Assembly: GCF_900100485.1 (NCBI RefSeq)
Contig: NZ_FNDH01000001.1
Coordinates: 73,681 to 137,680 of the forward strand
Direction of reading: 5' to 3'
DNA: 64,000 bases
DNA from: Nitrosomonas sp. Nm132
GTDB lineage: Bacteria; Pseudomonadota; Gammaproteobacteria; Burkholderiales; Nitrosomonadaceae
The position numbers and the translations under genes are program-made. Below the pieces are notes generated by a model. It saw nothing but the letters and a program-made list of their open reading frames with translations, had not been told where the DNA came from and did no database searches. This document shows positions 19,174 to 30,189 of the stretch, piece after piece (position 1 is the stretch's first letter; each line of letters opens with the position of its first letter).

Positions 19174-19869
19174 ATGTCTTCGTTAAAACCGGGCAATACA
19201 AAGGCTGGATTACTCAAGCCGCTCCTCGAGTGGAAGCTGGAGCAATGGCAGAAAGAATGCCCTTCTATTCAGGAAATCGAAATTCCTGACAAACATTTTC
19301 TTTATCGTCAGGGAGAGCGTTGCGCGGGTTTCTTCTGGATTAAAGAAGGTATCGTTAAACTCTCACATCTCACAATACAGGGAAACGAGCTGACGCTTGC
19401 CCTGCTACAGCGAGGAGACATCATCGGCCGCCTGCAGCGGGATGCTGTCAGTCAATCGATGGAAGAAAGCGCACAGGCCTTGGGAAAGGTCGTGTTTTAT
19501 CAGATCGGACATGAGGATTTCAAGCAATTGATGTCTCGTTGGCCAGAGTGGTCATGGTCCGTTTTCGAGGCAATCTATACCCGTCAGCAACAAATCGAGC
19601 GCAAGCTCAGGGCTATTCTTACCCAGCCAGTCGAGAAACGGGTTATCGCAATGCTGCTGGAACTGGCCCAATTATTTGGAGCACGATGTACTCATGGATA
19701 TGCCCTCGAAATTTTCCTCACGCAACAGGAGCTGGCGGATTTAGTCGGCGCCAGCCGTTCCGTGGTCAGCACGATCATGAATGATTTCAGAAGTCGAGGG
19801 ATACTGGACTATACACGCGAGCAAATTTGTATCAACGACACCGCATTGATCAATGATACGCATGATTAA
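19174..19869 (+). CDS. Crp/Fnr family transcriptional regulator
   Basis: The 231-residue protein has an N-terminal cyclic-nucleotide-binding-type beta-roll (about 30-140) and a C-terminal winged helix (LTQQELADLVGASRSVVSTIMNDF, about 183-206). There is no N-terminal cysteine cluster, so it is not an FNR-type iron-sulfur sensor. It lies 28 bp after msrA and may control the msrBA pair or respond to oxidative or nitrosative stress; that link is positional only. Confidence 0.85.
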   Translation: MSSLKPGNTKAGLLKPLLEWKLEQWQKECPSIQEIEIPDKHFLYRQGERCAGFFWIKEGIVKLSHLTIQGNELTLALLQRGDIIGRLQRDAVSQSMEESAQALGKVVFYQIGHEDFKQLMSRWPEWSWSVFEAIYTRQQQIERKLRAILTQPVEKRVIAMLLELAQLFGARCTHGYALEIFLTQQELADLVGASRSVVSTIMNDFRSRGILDYTREQICINDTALINDTHD

Positions 19870-19982
19870 ACTCCGCCGCAGCGATACTCACCCTGAACGA
19901 CTGTTGTCTGGCTAACAGACACTGTCAATACGCTATATTAGAGTGCGGACTGTTACCCATCATCAATGAAAGGAGCAGTCAA

Positions 19983-20336
19983 ATGAAAATAATTTCAGCA
20001 CGCAACCATGGCTATTTGGATTTTCTGACAGTTGTCATATTCTTACTGGCCCCCACCCTATTAGATTTAAGTCAAATACCCGCCATGCTGGCATATGGAT
20101 TGGCCGCGGTTCATCTGACGGTTACCCTGGCTTCAGATTTCTCCCTTGGCATTTTCAAGATGCTTGCTTTCACCCTGCATGGCTGGATCGAGCGCATTGT
20201 TGGCCCCGTTCTGGTGGCGATCCCCTTTATCCTGGGTTTTGCTGACGAAGCTGTCGCCCGGAATTTTTATATTGCCATGGGGCTCATTATTATCGTGGCG
20301 GGGTTACTGACAAACTATCGAGAAGAAAATCGCTGA
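19983..20336 (+). CDS. Small integral membrane protein, SPW-repeat-like
   Basis: The 117-residue protein has four hydrophobic segments and an N-terminal SARNHGYLDFLTVVIFLLAPTL motif, the type seen in SPW-repeat membrane proteins. GAAAGGAG lies before the ATG. Function is unknown. It stands alone, 113 bp after the Crp-like regulator. Confidence 0.75.
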   Translation: MKIISARNHGYLDFLTVVIFLLAPTLLDLSQIPAMLAYGLAAVHLTVTLASDFSLGIFKMLAFTLHGWIERIVGPVLVAIPFILGFADEAVARNFYIAMGLIIIVAGLLTNYREENR

Positions 20337-20529
20337 TCCTGGCTAAAAAAAACCCTCGTTAGACAATGATCATGTAAAGGGGCAAGCATTCCGCGCGAAT
20401 AGGCCATAGTCCGACAGAAATTGCTCTCCGGGAAAGCAGGGAGTATTGCATAATATGATGCAGTACGCCCTGCGACAAAGAGCAACCCGGTCTCGAGGAA
20501 GCTGGAAGTGCTTTTCTGGAGAAAATGTT

Positions 20530-20904
20530 ATGCCTATGCAAGCCGCCACATTGATGCGATCCTTACTGGTCATTTGTGCCATTCTATTCACGACCCCAAT
20601 CAAACAGGCAGAAAGCGCCTCACCCTCTCTTTTTTACGCTGTGTTGCCGTTAAACTATGGTAAAAAAGACTGTCTGAATCGGGCATACACCGCTATCGCT
20701 TCTGAAATCACAGGGCAAGCCCTTAAACGTGCGGATGATGTTGCGCTTGTCAACAACGACTATAACCTTGCCGTGCATTGTCGACGGACCAGGGACAAAA
20801 AGAGTGTCGTTACGATTATCGTCACCCACCGATCAAGTTTCCAGGAAGCCAAAGGGCTTGCCCTGAACATCCTGCGCGGGATGGAAACGGGTCAGTTGGA
20901 ATGA
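20530..20904 (+). CDS. Exported protein of unknown function
   Basis: The 124-residue protein has a signal peptide (about 1-30, SLLVICAILFTTPIKQAES). The start at 20530 is chosen because GGAG lies eight bases upstream; an open frame extends to 20446 but lacks a ribosome site. The mature part has two cysteines (KDCLNRAY, VHCRRTRD) and no recognised domain. It stands between two small membrane-protein genes. Confidence 0.65.
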   Translation: MPMQAATLMRSLLVICAILFTTPIKQAESASPSLFYAVLPLNYGKKDCLNRAYTAIASEITGQALKRADDVALVNNDYNLAVHCRRTRDKKSVVTIIVTHRSSFQEAKGLALNILRGMETGQLE

Positions 20905-20965
20905 GGACTGAATGGTGATAGCAGGCACGCGTTTATTCACTGTAGCAGGGCGGCTACACAAACAG

Positions 20966-21298
20966 CTATGTATTTCTGGGCGCAAACATAATAATAGCCA
21001 TACCCGTTAACGCAACCAGGGATCCAGCCAAGTCCCATGCCGTAGGTTTAATTCCATCCACCCCCCAAAGCCAGAGTATTGCCACAAAAACATAGACGCC
21101 GCCATATGCGGCATACACGCGGCCCGCCGCAGTGGGATGTAAAGCAAGCAGCCAGGCAAATAACGCAAGACTGAAGGCCGCCGGAATAAGCAGCCACACG
21201 CTTCTCCCCTCCTTGAGCCAGAGATAGGGCAAGTAGCAGCCGGCAATCTCGGCGACTGCCGTTACCAGAAAAAGCAAGAGGGTCTTGATTTCATGCAT
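20966..21298 (-). CDS. ynfA: YnfA family membrane protein (UPF0060)
   Basis: The 110-residue protein has four predicted membrane helices and the conserved YnfA segments [36 protein letters not shown] and [21 protein letters not shown]. The length matches the family. YnfA proteins resemble small multidrug resistance transporters; the native substrate is not established. It is a single gene on the minus strand. Confidence 0.93.
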   Translation of the reverse strand: MHEIKTLLLFLVTAVAEIAGCYLPYLWLKEGRSVWLLIPAAFSLALFAWLLALHPTAAGRVYAAYGGVYVFVAILWLWGVDGIKPTAWDLAGSLVALTGMAIIMFAPRNT

Positions 21299-21352
21299 GG
21301 CTGGATATGACTCCTCTCAAAAATATAAAGTACGTCAATTAGATCTGGCGGA

Positions 21353-22222
21353 TTACTCGGGTGCTTTGCCCGGCGCACGCTTGACAGTGCGCATCGCTTG
21401 CAGATAAGCAATGATTTCTTCCATCACCTTTTCCCGCGCCGGGGTCTCCGCTGCAAGCGCTGGCATGGCTGTGTTGTAGCGGATATTGGATGGATTATCC
21501 ATCCAGCGCTTTAGGTATTCCGGCCGGATATACTCGGTCACGCTGAGCGGATAATTCAATTCAGGCGCCTTGCCGCCACCCTGACCATTGATCGTATGAC
21601 AGGCGATACAGTATTTGCGAAAATGCAGAAAACCCCGTTGCACTTCTTGAGATGCATTGACGGGTGGAAACAGCTTGGGGAAACGAGCCGCAAAAGAGGT
21701 AAGTTCGATCCCCATCACTTGATAAGGCATGTCTACTGCCCCTTCTTCGCGTAATTCAGATGACTTCAGATTATCCCATACCAAATAAAGCGGCCCTAGT
21801 TTGACCATTTCATCGTTCTGCAGCACGTTAGTCAGCATAAACGGCGAATCATCTGCACTGGCAAAAGCGAAATAGGCATCATAAGCAAGAAACTTGGCCA
21901 CCGAAATGCTGGGCTGATAGTTGTCTTCGCAGAGAAAGACGATCTCTTCTGCTGCTCTCCATTCTTCTCCAAAAACTTGATCGAAAAGTTGCCGGGCGGG
22001 ATAAACCTGATAAATACGCGCCCTTTTCTCATGCGCCTCGAAAATCCTGAGAGGGCTTGCGGTTGCAATCTTATCAAACTCATCCAATCGCAGCGTTCTG
22101 ATCATTTCCCCCTTATTTTTAAATTCGATCACAGCACTATTTTGGGCAGATACCAGGCCAGATAATCCGGCCGTCACCCACATAGAGACAATTACGAACC
22201 CGCGATACCAAAGATCTCTCAT
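21353..22222 (-). CDS. Exported mono-haem c-type cytochrome with unknown N-terminal domain
   Basis: The 289-residue protein has a signal peptide (1-26), an N-terminal domain of about 170 residues without a family I recognise, and a C-terminal cytochrome c domain with CIACH (about residues 206-210) and a candidate axial methionine in YNTAMPAL. The periplasmic location and single haem suggest electron transfer to or from the N-terminal domain. It stands alone on the minus strand, divergent from a PEP-CTERM protein gene. Confidence 0.82.
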   Translation of the reverse strand: MRDLWYRGFVIVSMWVTAGLSGLVSAQNSAVIEFKNKGEMIRTLRLDEFDKIATASPLRIFEAHEKRARIYQVYPARQLFDQVFGEEWRAAEEIVFLCEDNYQPSISVAKFLAYDAYFAFASADDSPFMLTNVLQNDEMVKLGPLYLVWDNLKSSELREEGAVDMPYQVMGIELTSFAARFPKLFPPVNASQEVQRGFLHFRKYCIACHTINGQGGGKAPELNYPLSVTEYIRPEYLKRWMDNPSNIRYNTAMPALAAETPAREKVMEEIIAYLQAMRTVKRAPGKAPE

Positions 22223-22375
22223 GCTTGCTTAACCTCGTGACTTACGTTCATTCGCTCATCGAATCATGCTGCTCCCAGATTAGACCAAAGTACGATGTAC
22301 CTCGGTACGATAGGCGCAGTATGGGTAATTGGCCACAATGGCTGACATTGTGTAACCAACAGGAGTATTTTATAA

Positions 22376-23626
22376 ATGGCGCCTCTAAGAACCCCCTTTA
22401 AGCCCGTGATACTGGCCGTGGCTTTAGCATTTAGCGCTAGCGTGCAAGCCATTCCTCTCACCACAACCGTAACGGGTGGCAACATCCTGCTAAGCGGCGC
22501 CAATCTGAGTGTCTCGGATAGCACCACCAGCTCAAGTTTTGTGAATACCAGCCAATCCGCAAGCCCTGTCATCAGCCAATTTAATTCGAGCTATGGCGTG
22601 CTGACGAGTGTCACCGCAACCATAACACCCGGCAGCAGCTCCACCTACTTGCGTGCTGACGGCAGTACGCCTACAGGAGGCACCGCAACGGTGAGCACTA
22701 TATGGCATGGAATCGACGGGCTGAATGTGTCTGGCGCTCTGAATACCGCATCCAAGCACAACGGCCCAAACGATGGCACATCCAGTTCCTGGCTTTCCCC
22801 TTCACAAACCATCACCAATAGTACAGCTCTTAACAGTTGGGTTGGGTCAGGCAGCTTAAATACGCAGGTTGATACCTCACTGATTGCGAATCGGAGTCAT
22901 GGGGGCCTACCTGGCGAAACGCTGACGGCGAGTATCAGCAGCTCGAATGTCAATAACGACCCTTCTTACCTGACTGATCTTACTACCAGCTACAGCCTGG
23001 TATATAACTATTTGCAACACGCGCAAGCCTCTTTTGCCGCAGACTCGGTGGTAACAGAGCTCAATCTAAACTTTGGTCATCTCTATGCAGGAGACCCCGT
23101 TGCTTCACTCAGCTTCAATCTGTTTAATCTGTTAGGTGAACGTGCCGGACTGGATCTGGATCTTATCAGTGGTGCTGGGCATACCTCGGTACTGACCACT
23201 AACCTGACTCAATTTTTCGGCCTGGAAGCAGGAGATAACAATGATTTCCTTGCCTTCATCGACACCTCCAATCCGGGAACATTCAATGCAACCTATCATC
23301 TCAGCTTGTCAGACGCAAATATTGGCGCATCCGCCAGTCGCTATCTCTTTGATAACTACCTGACGCTCAACCTGAGCGGCACTGTCATCGAGGCAGCGTC
23401 AGCCGCCGCTGTTCCTGAGCCTGACATGCTCGCTCTTGTTGGCATCGGCCTGCTCGGTTTCCTTGGAATAAGACGGACCGAACGCAAAGATGAAGAAGCG
23501 AACGTAGCGAGTTTCGATAACACCAGCCTGACGCCTTTCGGTGAAACAGAGTTTGAGCGTAGCACCTATCAAATAGATAGGCGGGAAACGAGTATTGCTC
23601 AACGCAGTGATTGGGACGCACAGTAG
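22376..23626 (+). CDS. PEP-CTERM sorting-signal protein with an unusual C-terminal tail
   Basis: The 416-residue protein has a signal peptide (1-26, ASVQAIP), a Ser/Thr/Asn-rich body and a PEP-CTERM motif (VPEPDMLALVGIGLLGFLGIRR, about 346-367). Such proteins are exported and processed by exosortase. Normally the motif ends the protein; here about 43 extra residues, mostly polar, follow the arginine cluster. AGGAG lies ten bases before the ATG. No exosortase is in the window. Confidence 0.85.
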   Translation: MAPLRTPFKPVILAVALAFSASVQAIPLTTTVTGGNILLSGANLSVSDSTTSSSFVNTSQSASPVISQFNSSYGVLTSVTATITPGSSSTYLRADGSTPTGGTATVSTIWHGIDGLNVSGALNTASKHNGPNDGTSSSWLSPSQTITNSTALNSWVGSGSLNTQVDTSLIANRSHGGLPGETLTASISSSNVNNDPSYLTDLTTSYSLVYNYLQHAQASFAADSVVTELNLNFGHLYAGDPVASLSFNLFNLLGERAGLDLDLISGAGHTSVLTTNLTQFFGLEAGDNNDFLAFIDTSNPGTFNATYHLSLSDANIGASASRYLFDNYLTLNLSGTVIEAASAAAVPEPDMLALVGIGLLGFLGIRRTERKDEEANVASFDNTSLTPFGETEFERSTYQIDRRETSIAQRSDWDAQ

Positions 23627-23791
23627 ATTTATTCAGTAGATTTATTGGCAAAACCCCGTTTTAGCGAAACTTCGTTTTCACGGCCTCTCAGGTTATAAAC
23701 CCAACTCAAAATCCTCGATATCAGCCGTTAGCTTGCAGATTAACTAGCCAACAGATAGACACAGGGCTGGATTATTCAGCTCCTATTCTGG

Positions 23792-23811
23792 ATTCCGGCC
23801 TGCGCCGGAAT
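23792..23811. repeat. Short REP-like hairpin
   Basis: ATTCCGGC-CTGC-GCCGGAAT forms an 8-bp perfect stem between the PEP-CTERM gene and ssb, which converge here. Sequences of this type (GATTCC...GGAATGAC) are dispersed in many betaproteobacteria. It may also act as a bidirectional terminator. Confidence 0.6.
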
Positions 23812-23853
23812 GACGGTGCTTATGGCACACAATCGTATAGCCAGCAGTACCCG

Positions 23854-24318
23854 CTAAAATGGAATATCGTCTTCCAGATCGTCAAACCCGCTGCCCGTCT
23901 TGCTCTGACTAGCAGGTTTGTCAGCATAGCTCGCACTGTTGCTATATTCACTTTCTCGGTCGGCGGATTCGAAATTGCCTCCGCCCGCACGGCTGCCCAG
24001 CATTTGCATGCGATCAGCGACGATTTCGGTGGTATAACGCTCAATATTGGATTTATCCGTCCATTTGCGTGTTTGCAGACGTCCCTCGATGTAGACTTGT
24101 GAGCCTTTTTTAAGATATTCGCCCGCAATCTCGGCCTGTTTACCAAACATCACCACGCGATGCCATTCGGTTCGCTCCTGTTTTTCGCCCCCCTTGTCTT
24201 TCCAGGTGTCGGTCGTGGCGATATTCAGATTGGCCATGGCGTCACCGCTGGGCATATAGCGTACTTCCGGGTCCCGCCCCAGGTTTCCGACCAGGATAAC
24301 TTTATTGACTGATGCCAT
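23854..24318 (-). CDS. ssb: Single-stranded DNA-binding protein
   Basis: The 154-residue protein starts [21 protein letters not shown], the classical OB-fold start, and ends in the acidic tip DDLEDDIPF that recruits repair and replication partners. Between them is a glycine/serine-rich linker. It immediately follows yajR with adjacent stop and start, and uvrA lies divergently beyond, an arrangement of DNA-repair genes common in proteobacteria. Confidence 0.97.
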   Translation of the reverse strand: MASVNKVILVGNLGRDPEVRYMPSGDAMANLNIATTDTWKDKGGEKQERTEWHRVVMFGKQAEIAGEYLKKGSQVYIEGRLQTRKWTDKSNIERYTTEIVADRMQMLGSRAGGGNFESADRESEYSNSASYADKPASQSKTGSGFDDLEDDIPF

Positions 24319-25695
24319 TTATGCGCTCCCCTTTAATAATTGGACGACTCTCTCTTCATCAAACCCTTTGAGATCAACTTTCAGATAGGCCACCTGCTCA
24401 TTGGCCAATACCAGTGCTTCATATACACCGGGCAATGCTGCCAGTTCACGCGACAGCCCGCTAGCCTGATTCGCATCCATCTCTTCGACATGATACATTT
24501 TGGAACGGACGGCGGCTGGCGCTTCCATGGTGACTGCCAGGTATAACCAGGTAATCAGCAATAGGACGCAGAAGGCAGCGATCGCATACACGCCATAATG
24601 CTGATACAAGTAGCCGCCCGCGCTGGCGCCGACAAACGCTCCCAGAAACTGGGTGCTGCTGTATACTCCAATGGCCGTGCCTTTGGCGCCAACAGGTGCG
24701 ATCTTGGAAATCAGTGAAGGCAGGCTGGCTTCCAGCAAATTGAAGGCAGTAAAAAAAACCAGCAGCGCCACAGCCGTTCCCCATAAAGATTGATGCATCA
24801 GCGCCAGCAGAATCTGCCCTGTCAGCAGCAGGGCGACTGCAGCGACGAATACGGGCTTGAGCTTGGCCTTCTTTTCACCATAGATGATGGCCGGCACCAT
24901 CAGCACGACCGATAACACCATCACGGGCAGATACATCTGCCAATGCTGCTCTGCCGCCAGCCCCGCATCGCGCAGCGATAGCGGCATAACCAGCCACAGC
25001 GCCATCAAGACCGCATGCAATGCGAAAATGCCGTAATTCAGGCGCAATAATTGCGGATTGCTCACGACATTGGCAAAGCGTCCGGTGGAGACTTCGGTAT
25101 CGGAATGAAAACGGCTGATCACGGGATCCGGAATCGCCTTGTTAACCACGGCTATCGCCGCAATCGCCAATACGCCCGTCATGATGAAAATACCGGGCAC
25201 CCCGATCCACTGATTCAAAAGCGGAGCAAGCATCATTGAAAGCGCAAAAGTGGCGCCAATGGTCATGCCGATCATGGCCATAGCTTTGGTGCGATGCTCC
25301 TCACGGGTCAGATCAGCGGCGAGCGCCATGACCGCTGCGGAAATCGCACCCGCACCCTGAATAATACGACCGGCAATGATCCAGTAAATATCAATGGCGG
25401 TGGCTGCCACGAAACTGCCGATGGCGAATAGCACCAGACCTAAATAAATGACAGGCTTACGTCCGATACGATCAGACATCCAGCCAAACGGAATTTGCAG
25501 AATTGCCTGAGTCAACCCATAGGCGCCCAGTGCAACTCCTACCAGGGTGTAATTATCGCCACCGGGAAGATGTTCCGCAAAAAGTGCGAAAACGGGCAAA
25601 ATAATGAATAAGCCAAACATGCGCAATCCATAAACGCCGGCCAAGCCGACAGAAGCGCGCATTTCTACAGGGGACATTTTTTCAGGTATTGACAT
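24319..25695 (-). CDS. yajR: MFS transporter with C-terminal YAM domain (YajR-like)
   Basis: The 458-residue inner-membrane protein has twelve hydrophobic segments with the MFS motif [16 protein letters not shown] (about 69-84). The last 65 residues form a soluble domain ([21 protein letters not shown]) matching the YAM domain of E. coli YajR, and the total length matches. It is a proton-driven efflux transporter with unknown substrate. It is transcribed toward ssb and divergently from uvrA (75 bp between starts). Confidence 0.88.
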   Translation of the reverse strand: MSIPEKMSPVEMRASVGLAGVYGLRMFGLFIILPVFALFAEHLPGGDNYTLVGVALGAYGLTQAILQIPFGWMSDRIGRKPVIYLGLVLFAIGSFVAATAIDIYWIIAGRIIQGAGAISAAVMALAADLTREEHRTKAMAMIGMTIGATFALSMMLAPLLNQWIGVPGIFIMTGVLAIAAIAVVNKAIPDPVISRFHSDTEVSTGRFANVVSNPQLLRLNYGIFALHAVLMALWLVMPLSLRDAGLAAEQHWQMYLPVMVLSVVLMVPAIIYGEKKAKLKPVFVAAVALLLTGQILLALMHQSLWGTAVALLVFFTAFNLLEASLPSLISKIAPVGAKGTAIGVYSSTQFLGAFVGASAGGYLYQHYGVYAIAAFCVLLLITWLYLAVTMEAPAAVRSKMYHVEEMDANQASGLSRELAALPGVYEALVLANEQVAYLKVDLKGFDEERVVQLLKGSA

Positions 25696-25770
25696 CGCAG
25701 ATATGAACCAGATTGTGTGAAAACTGGAAAATTGGGTATATTAGCAGGTTGACCCATACTTAGGTAGCTG

Positions 25771-28602
25771 ATGGAACTGATCAAAATTCGCGGAGCCCGC
25801 ACGCATAATCTCAAAAATATCAACCTCGATTTGCCACGCAACAAGCTCGTCGTCATTACCGGTTTATCCGGCTCCGGTAAATCCTCACTAGCATTTGACA
25901 CACTGTATGCAGAAGGGCAGCGACGCTATGTCGAGTCGCTTTCGGCCTATGCCCGGCAATTCCTGCAATTGATGGAAAAACCGGATGTCGATCTGATCGA
26001 GGGGCTCTCTCCTGCCATTGCCATCGAACAGAAAGCCACTTCGCATAATCCGCGCTCAACCGTTGGCACCGTCACCGAGATTCATGATTACCTGCGCTTG
26101 TTGTTTGCGCGCGCGGGCGACCCGCAATGCCCGGAACACGGCATTATCCTGACCGCACAGAGTGTCTCGCAAATGGTCGATCATGTGCTGCAATTGCCGG
26201 AAGACACCAAGCTGATGATTCTCGCCCCTAGTGTCATTGGGCGCAAAGGCGAGCAACTGGATTTGTTCGATGAGCTGCGTGCGCAGGGATTCGTGCGCGT
26301 GCGGCTTGATGGGGAAACCTATGAAATCGATAATTTGCCGAAACTGGAGAAAAACAAGAAACATACCATCGAAGTTGTGATCGACCGCCTGAAAGTCTCG
26401 CCTGACGCCAAGCAGCGATTGGCAGAATCGTTCGAAACCGCGCTGCGCCATGCCGATGGCCGCGCCCTGGCGGTGGAAATGGATACCGGCCAGGAACATC
26501 TGTTTTCTGCCAAATTCAGCTGCCCGGTATGCAACTATGCCCTGTCCGAACTGGAACCGCGCCTGTTTTCCTTCAACAACCCGGTCGGCGCCTGCCCTAA
26601 ATGCGATGGGCTGGGGCAGATTACCTTCTTTGATCCAGCACGGATTGTCGCCTTTCCGCATTTGTCATTGGCTTCCGGTGCGATCAAGCATTGGGACCGG
26701 CGCAATCAGTTTTACTTCCAGATGCTGACAGCACTGGCCACGCATTATGATTTCGATCTGGAAGCGCCCTTCCAGCAGCTGGATGAAAAGATCCAGCACA
26801 TCATTCTGCACGGCTCCGGCAAGGAGAAAATCCAGTTCTCCTACCTGAATGAAAGTAACCGGGCTTCTCAGCAAAAGCATCCCTTTGAAGGCGTGATCCC
26901 CAATCTGACGCGCCGCTACAAGGAAACCGATTCACAAACCGTGCGCGAGGAACTGGCGAAATTCATCAACTCGTGTACCTGTCCTGATTGCGAAGGCACG
27001 CGCTTATGCCGGGAAGCGCGCCATGTGCACGTCGATGAAAAAACCATCTATGAAATCAGCGCGTGGCCGCTCAAGCAGGCCAAGCTGTTTTTTGATCAGA
27101 TGACGCTGGCGGGACACAAGCAAGCGATCGCCGAGCGCATCATCCAGGAAATCGCCAGCCGTCTGCAATTTCTCAACAATGTCGGACTCGATTATCTGTC
27201 ACTCGATCGCTCTGCCGACACCTTATCAGGCGGAGAATCCCAGCGCATCCGCCTGGCGAGCCAGATCGGCTCCGGTCTGACGGGCGTCATGTATGTGCTC
27301 GATGAACCTTCGATCGGCTTGCATCAGCGCGACAATGGCCGCCTGCTGGAAACCCTCCAGCATCTGCGCAATCTCGGCAATAGCGTGATCGTGGTGGAAC
27401 ATGATCAGGATGCCATTCTGCTGGCCGATCATGTCGTCGATATGGGCCCCGGCGCCGGTGAACATGGCGGCCGCGTGATTGCTCAGGGTACCCCGGCAGC
27501 GATCCAGCAAAACCCCGACTCACTGACCGGCCAGTATCTTGCCGGCAAATTAACGATTCAGACGCCACTAGCCCGCACTCCCCCCAATCCTGAGCGCATG
27601 CTGAAAATCACGGGCGCATCGGGCAACAACCTGAAGAATGTCGAACTCAATCTCCCCGTCGGCTTATTGGTCTGTGTCACTGGCGTATCGGGCTCGGGCA
27701 AATCCACGCTGATCAATGACACGCTATATTGCGCCGTGGCGCGCCATCTCTACGGCAGCAACACGGAACCCGCGCCTTATCAAGAACTGGATGGCATGGC
27801 CTTTTTTGACAAAGTGATCAATATGGATCAAACACCGATTGGACGCACACCACGTTCCAATCCGGCCACTTATACCGGCCTGTTTACCCCGATCCGCGAA
27901 TTGTTTGCCGGTGTTCCGCAGGCGCGGGAGCGCGGCTATAATCCCGGGCGCTTTTCGTTCAACGTCAAAGGCGGACGCTGCGAAGCTTGCCAGGGCGATG
28001 GCGTCATCAAGGTGGAAATGCACTTTCTGCCGGATATTTATGTTTCCTGCGATGTGTGCCACGGCAAGCGCTACAACCGCGAAACGCTGGAAATTCAGTA
28101 CAAAGGCAAAAACATCAACGAGATTCTGCAAATGACCGTGGAAAACGCCTTTGCCTTTTTTGATTCCGTGCCGGTGGTGGCGCGCAAGCTGCGAACCTTG
28201 CTCGATGTGGGATTGGGCTATATCACCCTGGGACAATCGGCTACGACTCTATCAGGGGGCGAAGCGCAGCGCGTGAAACTATCACTGGAACTGTCCAAGC
28301 GCGACACTGGCCGCACGCTATATATCCTGGATGAACCCACCACCGGACTCCATTTCCAGGATATCGATCTATTGCTGAAAGTACTGCACCGGCTGCGTGA
28401 CCACGGCAATACGGTAGTCGTCATCGAACATAACCTCGATGTGATTAAAACAGCCGACTGGATCATCGATCTTGGCCCCGAGGGAGGCTATGGCGGCGGC
28501 CAGATCATTGCTGAAGGCACGCCGGAAAGTATTGCACAAAACCCGGCCAGCGTTACGGGTGAATACTTGAAACCGATGCTTGCTACGCAAGCACAAAGGT
28601 AA
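25771..28602 (+). CDS. uvrA: UvrABC excinuclease subunit A
   Basis: The 943-residue DNA-damage sensor of nucleotide excision repair has two ATP-binding cassettes: Walker [10 protein letters not shown] (about 31-39) and GVSGSGKST (about 640), signatures [12 protein letters not shown] and [12 protein letters not shown], and two four-cysteine zinc modules (CPVCN...CPKC at about 253 and CEAC...CDVC at about 745). Length and order are standard. The start [17 protein letters not shown] is the conserved UvrA start. Confidence 0.98.
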   Translation: MELIKIRGARTHNLKNINLDLPRNKLVVITGLSGSGKSSLAFDTLYAEGQRRYVESLSAYARQFLQLMEKPDVDLIEGLSPAIAIEQKATSHNPRSTVGTVTEIHDYLRLLFARAGDPQCPEHGIILTAQSVSQMVDHVLQLPEDTKLMILAPSVIGRKGEQLDLFDELRAQGFVRVRLDGETYEIDNLPKLEKNKKHTIEVVIDRLKVSPDAKQRLAESFETALRHADGRALAVEMDTGQEHLFSAKFSCPVCNYALSELEPRLFSFNNPVGACPKCDGLGQITFFDPARIVAFPHLSLASGAIKHWDRRNQFYFQMLTALATHYDFDLEAPFQQLDEKIQHIILHGSGKEKIQFSYLNESNRASQQKHPFEGVIPNLTRRYKETDSQTVREELAKFINSCTCPDCEGTRLCREARHVHVDEKTIYEISAWPLKQAKLFFDQMTLAGHKQAIAERIIQEIASRLQFLNNVGLDYLSLDRSADTLSGGESQRIRLASQIGSGLTGVMYVLDEPSIGLHQRDNGRLLETLQHLRNLGNSVIVVEHDQDAILLADHVVDMGPGAGEHGGRVIAQGTPAAIQQNPDSLTGQYLAGKLTIQTPLARTPPNPERMLKITGASGNNLKNVELNLPVGLLVCVTGVSGSGKSTLINDTLYCAVARHLYGSNTEPAPYQELDGMAFFDKVINMDQTPIGRTPRSNPATYTGLFTPIRELFAGVPQARERGYNPGRFSFNVKGGRCEACQGDGVIKVEMHFLPDIYVSCDVCHGKRYNRETLEIQYKGKNINEILQMTVENAFAFFDSVPVVARKLRTLLDVGLGYITLGQSATTLSGGEAQRVKLSLELSKRDTGRTLYILDEPTTGLHFQDIDLLLKVLHRLRDHGNTVVVIEHNLDVIKTADWIIDLGPEGGYGGGQIIAEGTPESIAQNPASVTGEYLKPMLATQAQR

Positions 28603-28606
28603 CCGC

Positions 28607-29878
28607 TTGAACCCACGCGAACTGCTGCTCAACAGTTTTCAGGCTGCGCTTGCCGCAGCCGACCCGTTGCAGATTGTCCCTGCTCATCTCCCCAGTCCAC
28701 CCAAAGGACGCACGTTGGTGGTGGGCGCAGGCAAAGCTGCCGCAGCCATGGCCCAAGCAGTGGAAATGCATTGGCCTTTGGACGCGCCTCTGGAAGGCAG
28801 GGTTATCACGCGTTATGGCCACAGTGTGCCTACCCGAAAAATTGAAGTCGTCGAAGCGGGTCATCCGCTGCCCGATCAGCACGGCGAACTGGCCACACGA
28901 GCCATCCTGGAAAAGGTGCAAGCGCTCACCGCCGATGATCTGCTGCTCGGTCTATTCAGTGGCGGCGGATCAAGCCTGCTGTCGATGCCGATTGCCGGCG
29001 TGTCGATGGAGGAACTCAAGACTATCACCCACCAATTACTGCTTTGCGGTGCCTCGATCCAGGAAATCAACACGGTGCGCAAGCATCTCTCCGCCGTTCT
29101 CGGTGGCCGGCTGGCCGCCGCCTGCCATGCACCGATCCATTGCCTGATTATTTCCGATGTCACGGGAGATAACCCGACTCATGTGGCTTCAGGCCCTTGT
29201 GCGCCTGACCCGACGACATACGCCGACACGCTCGCCCTGATCAAGCAATATGCGATCAACGTTGCACCCTCTGTGATGACCATCCTGCAAAAAAGAAGCG
29301 AGCATGACGAAGACGAAACCCCTAAGCCAGGGAATGCTGTTTTCAGAAACGTGAAAAACCGCGTCATTGCCACTGCACACCAGTCGCTCGCGGCTGCCAC
29401 ACAATTTTTTCGCGCGCACCACATCACCCCGCTGATACTGGGCGATACCGTCACCGGTGAAGCGCGCGAAGTGGCCAAAGTCTACGCCGCGCTGGCTAGA
29501 GAAATCCGTTACTACAATGCGCCATTTAAATCACCGGTTGCGCTGATTTCCGGTGGCGAAACCACCGTGACAGTAAAAGGCCGTGGCCGCGGAGGACGCA
29601 ATACCGAATTTTTACTGTCGCTCGCCATCGCGCTGAATGGCCTGGAAGATATCTATGCACTCGCCTGTGACACCGATGGCATTGACGGCACCGAGCAAAA
29701 CGCCGGCGCCATCCTCACCCCCGACTCGCTTGCCCGCGCCCAACCACTCAGCCTCGATCCCACTGCCCTGCTGAATGACAACGATGCCTATGCCTTCTTT
29801 GAACGGCTCGATGACTTGATCATCACCGGTCCCACCCGCACCAATGTGAACGACTACCGGGTGATTCTGGTTTGGTAA
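28607..29878 (+). CDS. Glycerate kinase (GckA/TtuD, MOFRL family)
   Basis: The 423-residue enzyme phosphorylates D-glycerate, linking glyoxylate or hydroxypyruvate metabolism to glycolysis. Motifs: VVGAGKAAAAMA, LFSGGGSSLLSMP, IISDVTGD, ISGGETTVTVKGRGRGGRN and DGIDGTEQNAGA. The start is a TTG at 28607 preceded by AAAGG; another in-frame TTG at 28580 overlaps uvrA and would add nine residues. No in-frame ATG fits. It follows uvrA by four bases, so it is probably co-transcribed with it. Confidence 0.88.
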   Translation: MNPRELLLNSFQAALAAADPLQIVPAHLPSPPKGRTLVVGAGKAAAAMAQAVEMHWPLDAPLEGRVITRYGHSVPTRKIEVVEAGHPLPDQHGELATRAILEKVQALTADDLLLGLFSGGGSSLLSMPIAGVSMEELKTITHQLLLCGASIQEINTVRKHLSAVLGGRLAAACHAPIHCLIISDVTGDNPTHVASGPCAPDPTTYADTLALIKQYAINVAPSVMTILQKRSEHDEDETPKPGNAVFRNVKNRVIATAHQSLAAATQFFRAHHITPLILGDTVTGEAREVAKVYAALAREIRYYNAPFKSPVALISGGETTVTVKGRGRGGRNTEFLLSLAIALNGLEDIYALACDTDGIDGTEQNAGAILTPDSLARAQPLSLDPTALLNDNDAYAFFERLDDLIITGPTRTNVNDYRVILVW

Positions 29879-30189
29879 AGAAGTAGTTTATCTATTTTGT
29901 TCCTTGAGATACGATCCAATGCCTCTTCGATGGATAGCAGAAGATTGGCCCCCAATCCTTTTGGTTGGGATTCATACCATGAATAAGCATCTTTAATATG
30001 CAGTTGCTCACACTTGATCTGACAGCTTCAAACCGTCGAGCATATGGATAGCAGGGTGGATGTGCTGCGGCGAAACCGGGGCGATTCAATAGTCCCGCGG
30101 CGATATGCCGGAAGGCAGACTCATGCGCATTCTCCTGCCTAATGCTCCCTCCAGCGGCGGTGTAAAGTGCCGTCTCCTGCAACCGGTTG
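29879..30189. other. 311-bp intergenic region, possible cassette remnant
   Basis: The glycerate kinase and VOC genes converge on this stretch. Near the left it has a small CCCAA...TTGGG hairpin. The right end overlaps the attC-like site. Just beyond that site, on the minus strand, a short reading frame MRMSLPSGISPRDY stops at TGA after 14 codons and continues in the same frame for about 28 more. I do not recognise it, and it may be the decayed start of a further cassette gene. Confidence 0.4.

Noticed and set aside
26056-26661. Minus-strand frame inside uvrA
   Set aside because: It lies wholly within uvrA and has no recognisable domain.
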